Source: Turritopsis dohrnii
Lineage: Eukaryota; Cnidaria; Hydrozoa; Anthoathecata; Oceaniidae
Length of the DNA stretch: 64,000 bases
Assembly: GCA_027922465.2 (NCBI GenBank)
Contig: BQMF02000166.1
Span: forward strand, 186,001 to 250,000
Direction: 5' to 3'
Numbering within the stretch: the first letter of the stretch is position 1; every line of letters starts with the position of its first letter. The position numbers and the translations under genes were made by a program. The notes beneath the pieces are model-generated. The model was not told the origin of the DNA, ran no database searches, and saw only the letters and a program-made list of their open reading frames with translations. Below are positions 12,470-25,130 of this stretch, piece after piece.

Positions 12470-13781
12470 CAAAAAGAAAAATGGTCAGTTTTTTTCGTCT
12501 TCAATTTAAAGCTTACTTTTGCTCCGCTAAAATCCGGAACTTGTCCATTTATCCTGACACTAAGGGGCTAATTACATTACAATTACAGATGAATTTCAAC
12601 TCGGTGTTATATGCAAAATTACTACGCGTGCTCAAACCTGAAACTTGTCCCGGTTGACCGGGACGAAGCGATTACATGGGAAAATATCATCCCGAGATCT
12701 CGGTTAGGCGGGATGAAAATATTATCATGTAATCGCGATGGGAAATTAATGAAGATTTGACCAGGAGGCCAAGACCTCCGCAAGGCGGGATAAAATTTCA
12801 CATACGCATACCTTGTGACTTCACAAGGTCATTTTTTTGTTTCGTAAATTTTATATTAACGCATTCCATTCACCTCGACTGGAAGAAAATCGGAAAGCTA
12901 TCTATGGATACGGAAAAGCGAGAAAAAAGAACGCGCGCCAAAAACATCCGAACCAACACAGCAAGATCGTTATAATGTCAACGTTTCGCAGATAGATTTC
13001 TTTAAACATATTACGAAATAAAGTAAAAGAGTGAAATAGTCCTTCCTATCTCTACCACTTCCTGATTCCATCAAGTTTCACTGCTGCTGCATCACTGCAC
13101 CAGTGATCGATAATTTTGTTTCATTGGGAACCAGGCTTAACTTTTGTATCTTATTAATAAACGTTTTCACACACCAAACAGTCAATAAATGGGATAACTG
13201 CAAAAGAGAAAGTTCAAAATGAAAGTTGAATAAGATATAAACATTGTGAAACATTGTGAAAATTAACTTTTTATGGAGGATGAATGAAACTGTCAAAATG
13301 AAAGTATATACTAAAAAAATGTTTTTACAGAAAACATTAGCAACAAACGAACTATTCCCTTGTCCAATACATATAGCTATCAAAAATATTGTAAAAGAAA
13401 TATTGGTGTATGTCTTGAACTTATGATCAGATCAGGTAAATAATCCAAAAATATCATCTACGGGTAATAAATAGGTTCGAACTTTAATAGACAACTCATC
13501 GTAAACCCGTTAAAATGCGTTAACTAAAACGTCCATTTCTTACAACATCAACTTGTTGATAAAACTGACCATTAGTAGTGAAGTGCGTTTCATAAGGACA
13601 AATCCTCAGGCCTTTCTTTATCAAACTGCTTACGATTGAACACGTTTAATAAGCAGATCTGTGAAATATGATTGAGTTTTACACTGGCAATTCTAGAATT
13701 TTTTAACATAAACAATCTGTAAACTGTAACAGAATACGTTCATTGATAATATCGCTGTCCACGTTGAACATGTAGCTTTAA
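12470..13781. other. Spacer between wee1 and the Kazal gene region
   Basis: No supported gene. Around 12640-12760 there is a GC-richer block with repeated CGGGA/TCCCG motifs and a TAATCGC motif in both orientations, which looks like part of an inverted-repeat element. The ends could not be fixed. Confidence 0.4.
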
Positions 13782-14356
13782 ACTGTATTTCCTCTAATAA
13801 GCGCGCGGTGTTCATTACAAATTCCACCTTTTGGACGTGGCGTATAGAGCGTTCATAAGAGGACGATGTTTATTAAAAAACGAAAAATGAGATAAAAACA
13901 GAATTTAAACAACAATGTTTTCTTTCCCTAACCGAAATTGTTTCAACAAAGTGCAAGTAAGTTCCTTATTCATCCATGCATTTTTTAATGACACAAGGAC
14001 ACGTGTATTTCTAAATTGTCCAAGGTCATAGCAGTCTTTGTTGATATTGAAGATGATCACGTACACGCAATTGTAAATGGTTAAAAGATACGAGACGTCG
14101 GTTTGAGTGTTCCTGTACAATTCAACTGTTACACATCAAGTAAAATTCATGCAAAAATTCTTCACAAGGAACTGGTTAAGGCAGAAAAAGCAAACTCGTT
14201 TTTATGTTTTGTTGTGGAAGAATTTGTTGATAGAAAACAAGTAAAACTTGCATAAACTATTTCTTGTTATTTCATGTTGTATCTGTTTTCTAATGAACGC
14301 TACTTTTCAAGATGCGGCGTTTAATAGAGGGTGGCGTTTATTAGAGGAAATACAGT
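13782..14356. mobile_element. Short inverted-repeat element (MITE)
   Basis: ACTGTATTTCCTCTAATAA at 13782-13800 is matched by its exact reverse complement at 14338-14356, giving a 575-bp element with terminal inverted repeats. The termini run on into GCG-rich sequence (GCGCGCGG at the left, GGCGGC-like blocks at the right) of the same flavour as the ATAAACGCCGCC repeats found elsewhere in the window. No transposase is encoded. It sits just beyond the 3' end of the Kazal gene. Confidence 0.65.
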
Positions 14357-14407
14357 ACTCATCTAGAAAGTAAAAAATAATAGATAAAAATAATCACAAA
14401 ATCCAGT

Positions 14408-14413
14408 TTTATT
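14408..14413 (-). terminator. Poly(A) signal of the Kazal gene
   Basis: AATAAA on the minus strand, 34 bp after the stop codon of the five-Kazal gene, in the expected place. Confidence 0.5.
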
Positions 14414-14446
14414 TTTACGACATTCAGTATACGCCAATTGCATCTT

Positions 14447-16147
14447 TCAAACCGGACCGGTTGAATTAACTTCAATGTTGGTGTCTTTCGAACCCATTGT
14501 TCCTTTAAAAGATAAACATAAACAATTTGATTTGAATGAAGTTTCAGTACAGAGATTCTTGGATAAACTTTTGCTTACCACAATATTCCATGTCAAGAGT
14601 ATGAAGCTTTTTCTTTTCTTGACAATTCTTTTTCTGTAATTCACATTCGTTGAGATAAACATTCAAATCGCTACCACAGACCTCATTACCGGTTAGAGGG
14701 CACTGCTTAACACATTTATTTCCTGTAAAGTAAAAATTATTGAAATCTATTGTGTAGATTATCAGTGTCAGTAAAACTGATAAATGTTTCTTTCACAAAG
14801 CTTAAAGTAAATAAAAAAGAAAATCCATACGACATTTTTTCAAGGGAACTTTCTTCAGTTGTTTCATCTTTTTGAGCTTACAAGCGTTCAAAAACAATTC
14901 ACATTCATTGACGTAAAGGACACCATTGCTCCCACAGGTTGGCTTGTAGTTTTCAGGACAGGAATCAGGACAAAGATCTTTTTCTAAAGGGCAATAATCA
15001 AGTAACACGACACTGCTTGGAGAATAGGAACTATGTCATAAGATTTGTACAATTATAAAATTTTAATACTACCCCCTTGTTTCAAAATGTTTGGCTTTTC
15101 CCCTTATTACATTATCACAGTAACAATAAGAAACAATTGATTAAAAACAATAAAGGAAAAGTAAAAATAAATACATACTACAATATCCAACTTTCTTTAA
15201 CTTCAGTTGTTTGTCTGCATGTGTCATGGTACAGCCCACTAATTTCACTGCACAGATGCTACTATACGTTTTGCCATTGCTGGCACACACAGGAGCCCAA
15301 ATGTCCCCACATGCTTCAGGACAAGTTTTTTTCATCCAAGGTTCTAATCATACAAGAAATTATATAAGAAACGAAGGAAAAACATTTGCAAACAACAAAA
15401 AGATATATTGTAATAATAACTTAATTAATAATGATTAACTGTTATTAATTTATTAAAAAATAACTTTAGCAACTGAGCCCTGTTATGATTATCATTATCA
15501 GAAGTCACAGAACATAATAAGTGTTTATTGAAAATGTTACGGAACAGGTCAGCACTGCTATGCTATATACGACCTAAACAATAGGTTTATAAACTTACTG
15601 CATGGTCCTTTTTTCTTGACCTTTAGTCTTCTATTTTTATTTTTTGAATCACACATTTCTTTCTTGAATTGGCACAAGTTTAAGAAGGTCTTCTCGACAA
15701 CATCATCTGTTGCACATATTGGTTTGTATTTTTTTGAACATATAACTGGACAAGAGTCTGAAACAAGATTTAAATGAAAATCAAACAACTTCTTAAAAAT
15801 ACAAAATATAATTGCCTGAAGCAGTGAAAAGAACATTCAAGTTTTACCACATTTCCCAGTATGCTCAACAGTTATATGTCTTTTTGAGAGACAGTTTGAT
15901 TTTTTCAAGTGACAATAAGATTGGTAATCATTCTCATCAGTACCACAAACCGGCTTTATCTTCGTACAATTACGAGAGCAATAATCTGAACAAAAAGAGT
16001 CAGATAATAATTATTTAAGTATAAAACAAAACAAAAATATAATATCAATATTAAAGGATATATACCTTTTACTTTGTTTTGTTTCAAATCCACTTGATAT
16101 ACAAACAATAAAGAAACCAATAGATGTAGTAACAGCATTATCAGCAT
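14447..16147 (-). CDS. Secreted protein with five Kazal domains (7 exons)
   Basis: Predicted secreted Kazal-type serine protease inhibitor of 298 residues. Exons in coding order: 16066-16147, 15848-15985, 15599-15757, 15179-15343, 14831-14983, 14579-14722, 14447-14502. Each has GT-AG borders and all six introns are phase 1. Exon 1 encodes a hydrophobic signal peptide (MLIMLLLHLLVSLLFVY). Exons 2-6 each encode one Kazal unit with six cysteines spaced C-x3-C-x6-C, then two closely spaced cysteines and a final cysteine. Domains 3 and 4 keep the familiar PVC-ASNG and PTC-GSNG core. The last exon is a short hydrophilic tail. The first exon could change if there is another upstream start, but the signal peptide supports this one. 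The target proteases cannot be told from sequence. Follistatin/agrin-like extracellular proteins share the domain, but no other domain is present here. Confidence 0.9.
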
Positions 16148-17154
16148 GACCTAATCTTTAAAATCAAAGCATAAAAAGTAAAAAGCTGTTTCTATGCCAA
16201 CATATTTTTGAGTTACTCTGAATGTAAAAGATAGATACAAAATAAACAAATGATTCAGGTATTACATGGTAATAAATTCAAACAAAAATTGGAAAATACT
16301 CCTGGGTCATCAACTAATACCACATAAATAAAATATACACAAGAAAAGTCTTTTCTTCTGCATGACTATACAATTTCATCAACCTGTTTATCCTTTCTCC
16401 AGATATCATATGTAGCTAATAGTAATTTAGTAATTTTTAGGAAATAATGGAGGAGAGAAATAATGTAAATAATAAACACAAGTTTACACATAACAACTAG
16501 CTACTAGCTAGAAACATAGAGTAGTTATAATATACAAGTTCTCAAAGTTTCCTATGAACATTCCAAATCAATTCTGTTGATATCATTTTATCTAAAGTTA
16601 TAACTTGACATCAGTTCTTTTTTTTCAAACATCATCAAAATAGCTTACGAAATAAAAAAGATGACTTGTGATATTGTTGCAATTAAAATTAATGTTCCAT
16701 TTAAAAGCTTCCGCAATTTTAAAGAGCGGTGGTTAAACTGACCATACATAAAATATATGCTATTAGAATGTTAGTATAGAGTTCATAAGTTAGGAAGATA
16801 GACCATACAATAACGTGATATTACTTTTACCAAAGAAACTGTGTATTTATTTATTGACTGTGAAAGTGAAGTAAGTGAAAGTGTATGGAGCGCTGAATTG
16901 TGTAATCCCCCCAGCTCATCATATAGAAGAAAGACTATGTCTAGTTGTTATTATATTCTTTCTTATAAAAAATCAATAGTATTTACGTCAGCAGCATTTA
17001 CAGTAAGTAAAAAATATAACATCGTTTTAGTGTTTGGCGGTAACTTTGGAGATTTGTTTGTTTTGTGTCTTGTAAATATGCATTCTATAATCAAGGTTGC
17101 AACTTAAACCACACTTAGACCCACGCGCTTCTAAAATAGAGCAGAAGATCCGAC
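16148..17154. other. Upstream region of the Kazal gene, no gene seen
   Basis: AT-rich sequence that should contain the Kazal-gene promoter. No clear TATA box was chosen. A plus-strand frame at 16841-17107 has no recognisable feature. Confidence 0.4.
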
Positions 17155-18800
17155 TACACTATGCCTTTATATTTTTCATTTCAGTGCAGAGAAAATTGTT
17201 ATCAATAGTCAAGGTATTTTACGAATTTACTTGGAATCAAGCTGTGACCATTAATTTTAATTTTAATTTCATAGTCACTAACCTTTTAGGCTTGAAAATG
17301 AAAAGTTCTGTTTTGCTCGGTAAAGCAATCTTGTTGGCATTCAGCCAGTTTGTGAGTAATTTCAAATCCATGTTGATTTTTTTGGTCATTGACTTCAAAG
17401 AATGGTCACTTTGAAATAACATGGTGTCATCAGCGAAAAGATTAACATCGGAATAAGAAATATCAGATGCAAGGTCATTAACATAAAGGAGGAAACGAAG
17501 AGGTCCAAGTACAGATCCTTGCAGAACACCGTGAAGAATACGTCTGAGTTTAGATTTAAAACCGGCTACTGAGACAGATTATGAGCGATCGGAAAGAAGA
17601 GCGAAACCAATCAAGAGGAATTCCTCGAATACCATAAAAATCAAGTTTAGAAAGCAAAATATCATGATCAATGGTATCAAAGGCTTTTTGGAGATCTATA
17701 AAAACAGCACAGCCAAACTTACCACTATCGACCGCCTTGTAATTTTTTTCCACACAATGGCAAAGGGCAGATGTAGTCGAATGTTTCGATCGGAAACCGA
17801 ACTGAGAAGGATAGATAATCTTTGAGTTCTCAAGAAATTTATGACATTTATGCATTAGTTTTTGAAAAATCTTATCGATATTAGACAAAAGAGATATTGG
17901 TCTAAAATTTCCAACCTCTAATGGCGAGCCTTTGTTTTTATAGACAGGAATAACAAGAGCCTCCTTGAGCTTAGTAAGAAAGTCCCCATTAGAAAAAGAA
18001 AGGTTTATGATATCAGAAAGAATGACAAAGAGATGGTCTGTCACTGCTGAAATGACAGGAAGAGGTAAACTTTGAGGACCAGAAGCTTTGTGTTTGTCCA
18101 GGGAAAGAAGAATTTCAGAAAGCTCAAGTGGAGAAGTAGGGGAAGTAAAGAAAGAGTTAGCGTTTCGGTTTTTGAGCCAATTGGAGAAATGGTGTTGGCT
18201 GAAAGGAGTTTTCGAGCAAATTTTGTCAGCAATGGAGGAGAAGAAATCATTAAAAGCTTCAGAAACTTTTGCAGGATCCGAAGTAATCGAATTGTTGAGT
18301 GAGATTGAAGAACCTGACTTAATAGATTTAGACGAGATTATTTCACGAACGCCTATCCAAATTTTCCGGGGATTAGTAGAGTTGGATAGAAAATAGCGAG
18401 AATAGTGAAGTTTTTTATTGAGACGAAGCAGAGAAACAATGCGATTACGATAAAACTCATACCTAGAACGTAGAAAAGGTTTGATATCAGGAGAAGAAGC
18501 AAAAAGGTAGTCACGAAAAAGATTGTCCCTAACTTTCATCGATACAAGAAGACCTTCGGTCATCCAGGGTTTATTAAAAAGATTCGATACACGGCGAGTG
18601 ATTTTTACCAAAGGTAGATGGTCTTGGAATAAAGATGTAATATGATCTAAAAAAGAATCGAAAGAAGAATTTACATCACCTTCCTCGATTTTTAAAATTT
18701 CGTTCAAATTTAAACGTTCAAATTGGATGAAATTGGGTGAAATAAGGATAGAAGTAACTAAAGTAAGTATGCAGTCATGTCATGGTCAGTGAGACATGAT
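17155..18800 (-). pseudogene. Broken non-LTR (LINE, CR1/Jockey-like) reverse transcriptase
   Basis: The longest open piece is 17556-18707 (383 codons). It carries reverse-transcriptase blocks in order: a PVYKNKG-type finger block, NFRPISLLSNIDK, a GFR-S-ST-A block, and VFIDLQKAFDTIDHDIL with the first catalytic Asp. After a stop, the coding sense continues in other frames with a VLQGSVLGPL block, an LFADDT catalytic box (about 17430-17460) and a SKFVKYL-like thumb block near 17215. The stop and frameshifts make it non-functional. Upstream, towards 18800, only a trace of the endonuclease end (LTDHDM) is left, so the copy is 5'-truncated. The CR1/L2/Jockey group is inferred from these motifs. 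Confidence 0.85.
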
Positions 18801-20432
18801 ACATTAGGAATGAAAATAAAGAACATAAACATCAATGCTATGATTATCAACAACAAAATTCTCAAAATTTATGTAAATCACGAATATTTGAATATACAAA
18901 TGATAATGATGATGTCTGTTTACAAACTTCTTCCTTTTTAGGGCTGCCCTCCAATAAATGCTGGACTTTAGATCACGAAATTGAAATACGCAACGCACAT
19001 CAAATTACAGCGCTTATCGAAGTTATCTCGACGAAGAACAGCAATTTTTATACGTAATCAATTCTCTTTTTATCAATAAAATCTTCCACATCAAGTTCTA
19101 AGTAAGGATATTTAACTTTTTTTGAATTAATTCTTAATGCAATATCTGAGCCAGTTTCTCCAGTTACACTTGAATTTTGCCAGAACCAGACTAAGTTCTT
19201 TTCCCACGATATCATTTCTCATGGTTATGAAAGTGCTCAAACTTTGAAATAACCGCCGCCTTCTTATTAGCGCCCCCACTTTGATAAGCGCCGCACCTGA
19301 AAACATGATTTAATATACGCCACGGTGCTTATTTGAAGAAATATGGTATTTAATGGTCTGTACGTAAGCAACAGACAAAAGTACCAAATGCAAAACACAA
19401 GCGCGACCTTCCACGCCGCTATATTGTTTTTACACGCTTTCGGTTCAGCTTAGCCTGTCAACAATTTTCAAGGTAATGACACGAACACGATTTGAAACAT
19501 CAACATTGAGTTATTATTTGAGTAGGTAAATGATAACAAAATTCCTGCTTGAAGTATAGTTATTCATCTCACCTCTTCTAAAAACAGAAGAACAGGTCAT
19601 TCATTTAAATTTTTCATTCAGCAAACAATATTGAGAAGAGACTTTCGCGCTAAAACACTCCATTTCAAAAATGGTGGTTGTCCTTATTTTATCAGTCTTT
19701 TAAGCCTGAATTGGTAGCTTTAAAGGGGAAGTCTACTTTTAAAATCAAAATTTAGTTTTTTGTACCATTTGGAAGACTCTCGAAAATCATGAAAGTCAGT
19801 TTCGAAATTTCCGAAAAATCACTTTTCGTTCACGAGATATTGCTGTTTAAAGTGTTTGCTCAAAACTTGATCTCCATGGAAACGTGCAATTTATTTTTGC
19901 ACGTTGTGATGTCACGTTGCCAGATTTCAGATTTTAGCCTCATTTTGTTGTTATTAATGACATTTCCAGTAAAAAACCCAAAAAACAACAACATCTTTTT
20001 AGAAACGCCAAGTCTTGTTAACGTTTCCCAAAGAGTCTGCAAGATTTTTGTTTGTAGTGAAAAGGGACTTGATTTGTTTCACTACAGTTAGGCATAAATT
20101 CAGACATTTATTGAGGTTGACAAAAGATACAATTACAAGCAAAAACAATATACAATGGACTACTTATCGGTAGCTTGAGAGAGAATTGCAAGAGAATTCA
20201 CATCATAGATTGTTCTTAGTTTACAAGAAAATTCAGGCTCAGATTGTTCTAAATTTTTGGAACAATGTTTTTCTGATTTTGGTCTTTGGCCAAAGCTGAG
20301 GTTTGTGTTCCTATAAAATTGGTCTCATAAAAAAAGCATCTACAGCTAAGATAAAATCAACAACTAAACACAGAATTATATATACAGAAAGTATAAAACA
20401 TTTTGATGATAGGTAATGTTAATAAATTAGTG
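18801..20432. other. Intergenic, repeat scraps only
   Basis: No coding frame supported. At about 19255-19320 there is a diverged copy of the ATAAGCGCC/CGCCGC repeat family that recurs through the window. Confidence 0.45.
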
Positions 20433-20433
20433 C

Positions 20434-20890
20434 TTAAAGGGATGCTGTGATGAAAAATCATTTTTGGGGACATGATAGAGCTCTAAAAGTTGATTAACAA
20501 GTCTTTTTACAGTTTTTTATAACTCTTTGTTGTTTTCGAGATATCTCAATTTCAAGATCTTAGATTTGATTTATGCAAAGCATTAGTTAAAATTTCTCAT
20601 TGCTTTTAATGAAAATTACATCTTTGTACTTTAGTAAATGGATCAAGAATTCTAAGTGAATTGATATGATGAAGTATGAACTAAGAATATTTAGTAGTTC
20701 AAAAGTTACGCATACCAACAACACACTCTCCTATTACATCATAATTGTGCATTGCATAATTTGATATTTTTAAATTGAAATATCGGTGAAAGGAGAGGAA
20801 ATTTTCAAAAACTGTAAAAAGACTTGTTAAACAACTTTTTGAGCTTTATCATGTCCCAAAAAATAATTTTTCATCACAGGATCCCTTTAA
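20434..20890. mobile_element. TTAA-flanked inverted-repeat element, uninterrupted copy
   Basis: TTAA-AGGGATGCTGTGATG at the left and the inverse CATCACAGGATCCCT-TTAA at the right bound an element of about 450 bp. The inverted arms continue inwards, with AAAATCATTTTTGGG matched on the other side and AACAAGTCTTTTTACAG matched by its complement near 20810-20835. TTAA at both ends fits the piggyBac-type target. It has no coding frame. A second copy, split by another element, lies at 48652-49605. Confidence 0.8.
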
Positions 20891-23668
20891 GTTTAAGTTG
20901 TTTTCTTAGTTGTGTGGGCGGTTGGGGATGATTATTTTAGAAAAAAAAGAAAAGAAAAAAAAGTTTATCACAGAACTGTGTCAAGTTATTAAGCTCCTCC
21001 TCCCCCTCAAAACAAACAATTATCATATAACCGCCCTCTCTTTTATGTGCTCTTTCTAATAAACGCCCTTGCCGATACCAGAAAAATAATTATTGCAGTA
21101 AATGCGGTATGCAGTTAATGTTGTGTTCCAGACACACAAGCAAATTTCTCTCAAATCCCGCCACACCCTTCGAGCGCCACCTCATCAAGAGATTTTGAAT
21201 ACTACACTCTTTTTTTATAGGAATACACGGTTTTTTTCATAAGAAACATGTTTATAAGAAACCTTACATGTAGAATCTTCAAAAATTAAGATACTTTTAC
21301 TACAATATATGTCTATTTCTGAAATAAGAAACTTTTGTAAGGAGCTATATTGGTAAACATTGCATTGGGTGAAAAATAAGAAACTACATAAGGAACTTTT
21401 GGAACTGAAAACATGGAAAATCTTATTTTTAGAACTAGGCCCTTCGCCAGGTTTCTTATAAAAAAACGTGTACTAAACATTTGAGTGAACCTCAATTTAT
21501 TCTTACAGGAATTTTAATTTTGAACTTCGAATATTCTTAACATATTCTTATTTGTAAGATTAGAAAACAGCTTTTAATATACAGACAAAAGAAACCAAAC
21601 AATATTACCAAGAAAAGTCCACTGAAATTATTTTAATACGATAGATGGTATCTTCAACTCGCACTTTTCGTGTTACTGCTACATGGTAGCATTCACTACT
21701 TAACCGCTTCCTTTTTTTCGGACGTGAAAGTACGAAGTTCATGTAGGTATTCTTTTTTTTTTCTAAACAAAAATTCACTTCCGAAATGAATTACGATTCA
21801 ATCTACAAACCCATTTTGGCTATTTTTTAGTTTTGAATCAAAGTTTGAAATGCAGATTTTTAATGGATTTTTCGCTTTGATTTTTTTTGGCTCTCACATA
21901 ATTTCGAGGTTCGGAATTCCCGAGTTTCGAAACCGAGTTACGCAACCGAGTTACGTACAGTTGACTCTCTCTAATTAATCCGAACTTCCGTAATTCGAAT
22001 ATCTCTTTAATTCGAAAAAATCTAAAGTCACCGACAAATTACCTTAAGAAACTCTCATAAATGACCTCCCGTAATTTGAAGCTCTGTAATTCAAAAACTT
22101 CTCTAATTCGAACTCATTTTTAGGTCCCGACCGGAAAATATCGCTCTCTAGTTCGGCTTCTTGTCATGTAAGGAGGCCCTTAGGTCAATCGAACCATAGA
22201 AATACGAAAAGAGATAGAATAACATCAAACTTTAGCTCACCTTAGCTCTATTCAAATTTCTATTCAATTTTCAAACAATGAGAATCCATGCGTGTTGCCT
22301 CGCCTCATTCTCTTTTATGCGATGTTTATTATTTTCTAACTACTCGGTAAAATTTGAAGTAAAAACCGAAAATTTTAAATCAAAAACGAGTATACTTAAC
22401 AAGTTTATTCGTAAAAACAAACACGCTATCCTCATTAGGGCTTCTAAAAGCTACTTTTTTTAGAAAATCGGAACTGAATTCGTTTTTTCGTTTTTATGCT
22501 ATAATGAAAAACATATTTTCGACTTTTCATTTCACATAGTCGGACGTTTCTTTCATTATTTTGCGAACTAAAAGCGTTTTCAAGTTGTTTTCACTAGTAC
22601 GATCTCCTAAGGAATATAGAATGTTGTGGTGTAAGGATCGGGACCGAAACTAATTAGCGTCCTCTTAATTATGGTCATAAACATTGTTTACACTTTCTTA
22701 ATTGTCGGCAAATAATTATCACGCCGAAAAAATAAATCTACCAATCAAAATCTCTGGTATATAATAATAGTGCACGTGCACAGCTGTATATTTTTAAGTT
22801 TGTAAAAACAATCTTCTATTGTGCAGAGATTGAGTGAGAAAAAAGTTATGTTTCTGCCAAACTAGATTATAAAGATATTTGCTATACTTTTACGGAAACC
22901 TTCCAGAAAAAGAAGTTGAAGTATTTTTCTCCAATTTTAGACAGTCGGAATATACATTTTATACATAAATATGCTTTTAATGCCATTTATATATGTCAAG
23001 GCATATTTACGACAAAGCATTGATGATCTCTGTTTCATCAGAAAGCTGACAGCTTATCAGGAGAACAATTTGTAAAATTGTTCATGTTCGTTCAAACATA
23101 AATATTTCCACTTCAAAACATACATGTTCATTATGAGAGTCAAGTGTACTTTCGTCAATGTTATTGTCGTCATTTCAACATTAATCTCAAAATCTTCAAT
23201 ATGATTTTACATATTTGTTTAGTTGAGCACGAGAATGCAATGAATACGAATATTATTCTCGTCAAATTGTAAAAAACAAACTTATTTTTCGTTATGCTAC
23301 CATCTGAATAATTCTAATAATTTTCATAATTATGCAGAATTGATAAAAAGACATTAGCTGAAGTCCCACATTCTGAAAAATTAACAATAGATCTCGAGAT
23401 CTGAATTACGACTTTTATTACGGGGAACAATAGACTTCCATATATAGCGCGAAATTTTAAATTTTTAAAATTCAACTTTGTATACGGCCACCAGTAATTA
23501 CAACACGGATGGTACAAAGGAAATTTCATCGATGTTATTCTATCTCTTTTTGTATTTCTATGATCGAACTTATTTTTGAATTTCGAATTTTCATTCGAAT
23601 GTTTTGATTTTTGAAAAAGAACGTCAAGATCAAAAAAAAAATTCTTTTGGATCGAAGGACCAGACAAA
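20891..23668. other. Intergenic, repeat-rich
   Basis: No gene seen. Holds a diverged CGCC/AATAAACGCC repeat at about 21030-21070, a dispersed repeat at 21660-21905 that recurs at 38095-38718, and a block at about 21995-22150 built of recurring TAATTCGAA-type motifs. Confidence 0.45.
21660..21905 (+). repeat. Dispersed repeat, copy 1
   Basis: Two blocks, ACTTTTCGTGTTACTGCTAC near the start and AATCAAAGTTTGAAATGCAG through TAATGGATTTTTCGCTTTGA to CTCTCACATAATTTC at the end. They are found in the same order and orientation at 38095-38718 with wider spacing. Confidence 0.6.
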
Positions 23669-25105
23669 ATGGCAACATCGAATAAAAGACAACACAAGGA
23701 GCATAGCCTTGAAATCAAATACAAAGCCCTGTTAGAGTTTGAAAAAGGCAAATCAAACAAAAATGTTTCAAAATTATTTGGAGTTCCATCAAATACGCTG
23801 TCTACTTGGAAAAAGAATAAATCAAAAATCGTGGAAGCATTCCAAGGTAGATATATACGATCAAGTAAATCAAGCTGTGCTTCGGTGGTTTACAAAAATG
23901 CGTACAGAAAACGTTCCTGTCAACGGCATCTTAATCAAAGAGAAAGCCTTATACTTTGCAGGGGAACTTAAGGCTGAAAAATTTCAAACTTCAGATGGAT
24001 GGTTGCCGAAATGGAAACACAGGTTGGGTGTTTTTTTTTACTATATACTCTACACTGTTGAAGTTAATTAATAATTACATGATTTACAACAGATTTGGTA
24101 GTTTTTCTTTAATAATATTAATGTACTTTTCTTCCGCTGTAAACATTAATCGAGATGGAACCTTCATCCCCAAACCATCATTTTTATTTACAACTTTTGC
24201 TGTTACAACAACTTGGCATTGATTTCCCTGAGAAGCTTTCAGAAAATAAAATATTGTCTTTGCAAATTTCCCTGAATTACCGAGAGGAGGGTGGCCAATG
24301 ACATCTTCTTTTCCATTTTGATAAACTGCGACTGCATATATGTCTTTGGCATTGTCAGGCTGCATAGATACGTCTCACTTCTCACCAACTGATACAGTTA
24401 AAGTTTCATTGTACACATTTACTTACTCTGTAACTGACAAAATGACTGCCCCGTGGCGGGAAACAACCTTGCCGACTATCCTGTCCCGATATCCGCTGGA
24501 AGATGTTTTCAACGCTGATGAAATTGGGCCGTTTTATCATTGCTTGCCTGACAAGACCTACCATTTTATCAAAGAAAAATGCACCGGAGGAAAAAAAAAA
24601 GCAAGGTGCGTCTAACTAGAATGGCTGCCAGAAACGCGTTTGGGGAAAGGTTACCAATGTTCATAATCGAGAAATCAAAAAATCTCCGTTGCTTCAAAGG
24701 CGTAAAACACATCGGTATCGAGCTCAACACAAAAATTGAATGAACTCTGAATTGTTCGAGGAGTGGGTCAGAGAACTTGATCGAAGCTTTGGTGTCAAAA
24801 AGAGAAAAGTGGCACTGATTATAGATAACTGTCCAGCTCATCCAGAGGTCTCAGGACTTAAATGGGTGGAAATAATTTTTCTCTCGCCTAATACCACGTC
24901 GATTACTGAGCCCAAAAGCAAGGTGACTTGCCCAAATTTTCAATTCTTTCTGCAATTGTCATGCTAAAAAAGCATGGGATTCCATTCCCGACAAGACATT
25001 CACGAACTATTTCAAAAAGTCGGGAATCTCGACGGAAGCAATGGAAAGGGCTTTAAATGACGAAGATGATCCTTTTGCTGATTTGAACTTTGAAGAAAAT
25101 GTGAT
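23669..25105 (+). pseudogene. Broken Tigger/pogo-type transposase
   Basis: The frame opening at 23669 encodes a CENP-B/Psq-like helix-turn-helix (KYKALLEFEKGKSNKNVSKL, then VPSNTLSTWKKN). After a frameshift near 23850 a second, CENP-B-type DNA-binding block follows (LRWFTKMRTENVPVNG, then DGWLPKWK, to about 24030). The DDE nuclease domain resumes at about 24380 with VFNADEIGPFY (first Asp) and continues after stops with VALIIDNCPAHP (second Asp) and FLSPNTTSITEP (about 24885-24915). The third catalytic Asp is not preserved in the expected PMDQG form. A typical Tigger tail (DPFADLNFEE) ends near 25105. Several frameshifts and stops mean it is dead. Foreign sequence at about 24060-24370 interrupts it. 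Confidence 0.85.
24084..24365 (-). pseudogene. HIRAN-like domain fragment
   Basis: A 93-codon antisense frame inside the broken Tigger element. It reads NAKDIYAVAVYQNGKEDVIG, later a hydrophobic FYFLKAS block, VVVTAKVVN and GLGMKVP. This resembles the HIRAN-like module of many uncharacterised proteins in invertebrate genomes: a DxYAVAVY strand, VxGHxP, then an EVTG-like strand and a GLxxP end. No start-to-stop gene is visible and the rest of such a protein is missing, so it is probably a captured or inserted fragment. The family call rests on memory of the motif pattern. Confidence 0.4.
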
Positions 25106-25130
25106 AGTTCACGTTATTTCATGAAATAAG

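Noticed and set aside
12993..13383. 101-codon antisense hydrophobic frame
   Set aside because: Low-complexity F/L/I-rich sequence as expected from AT-rich DNA, with no domain.
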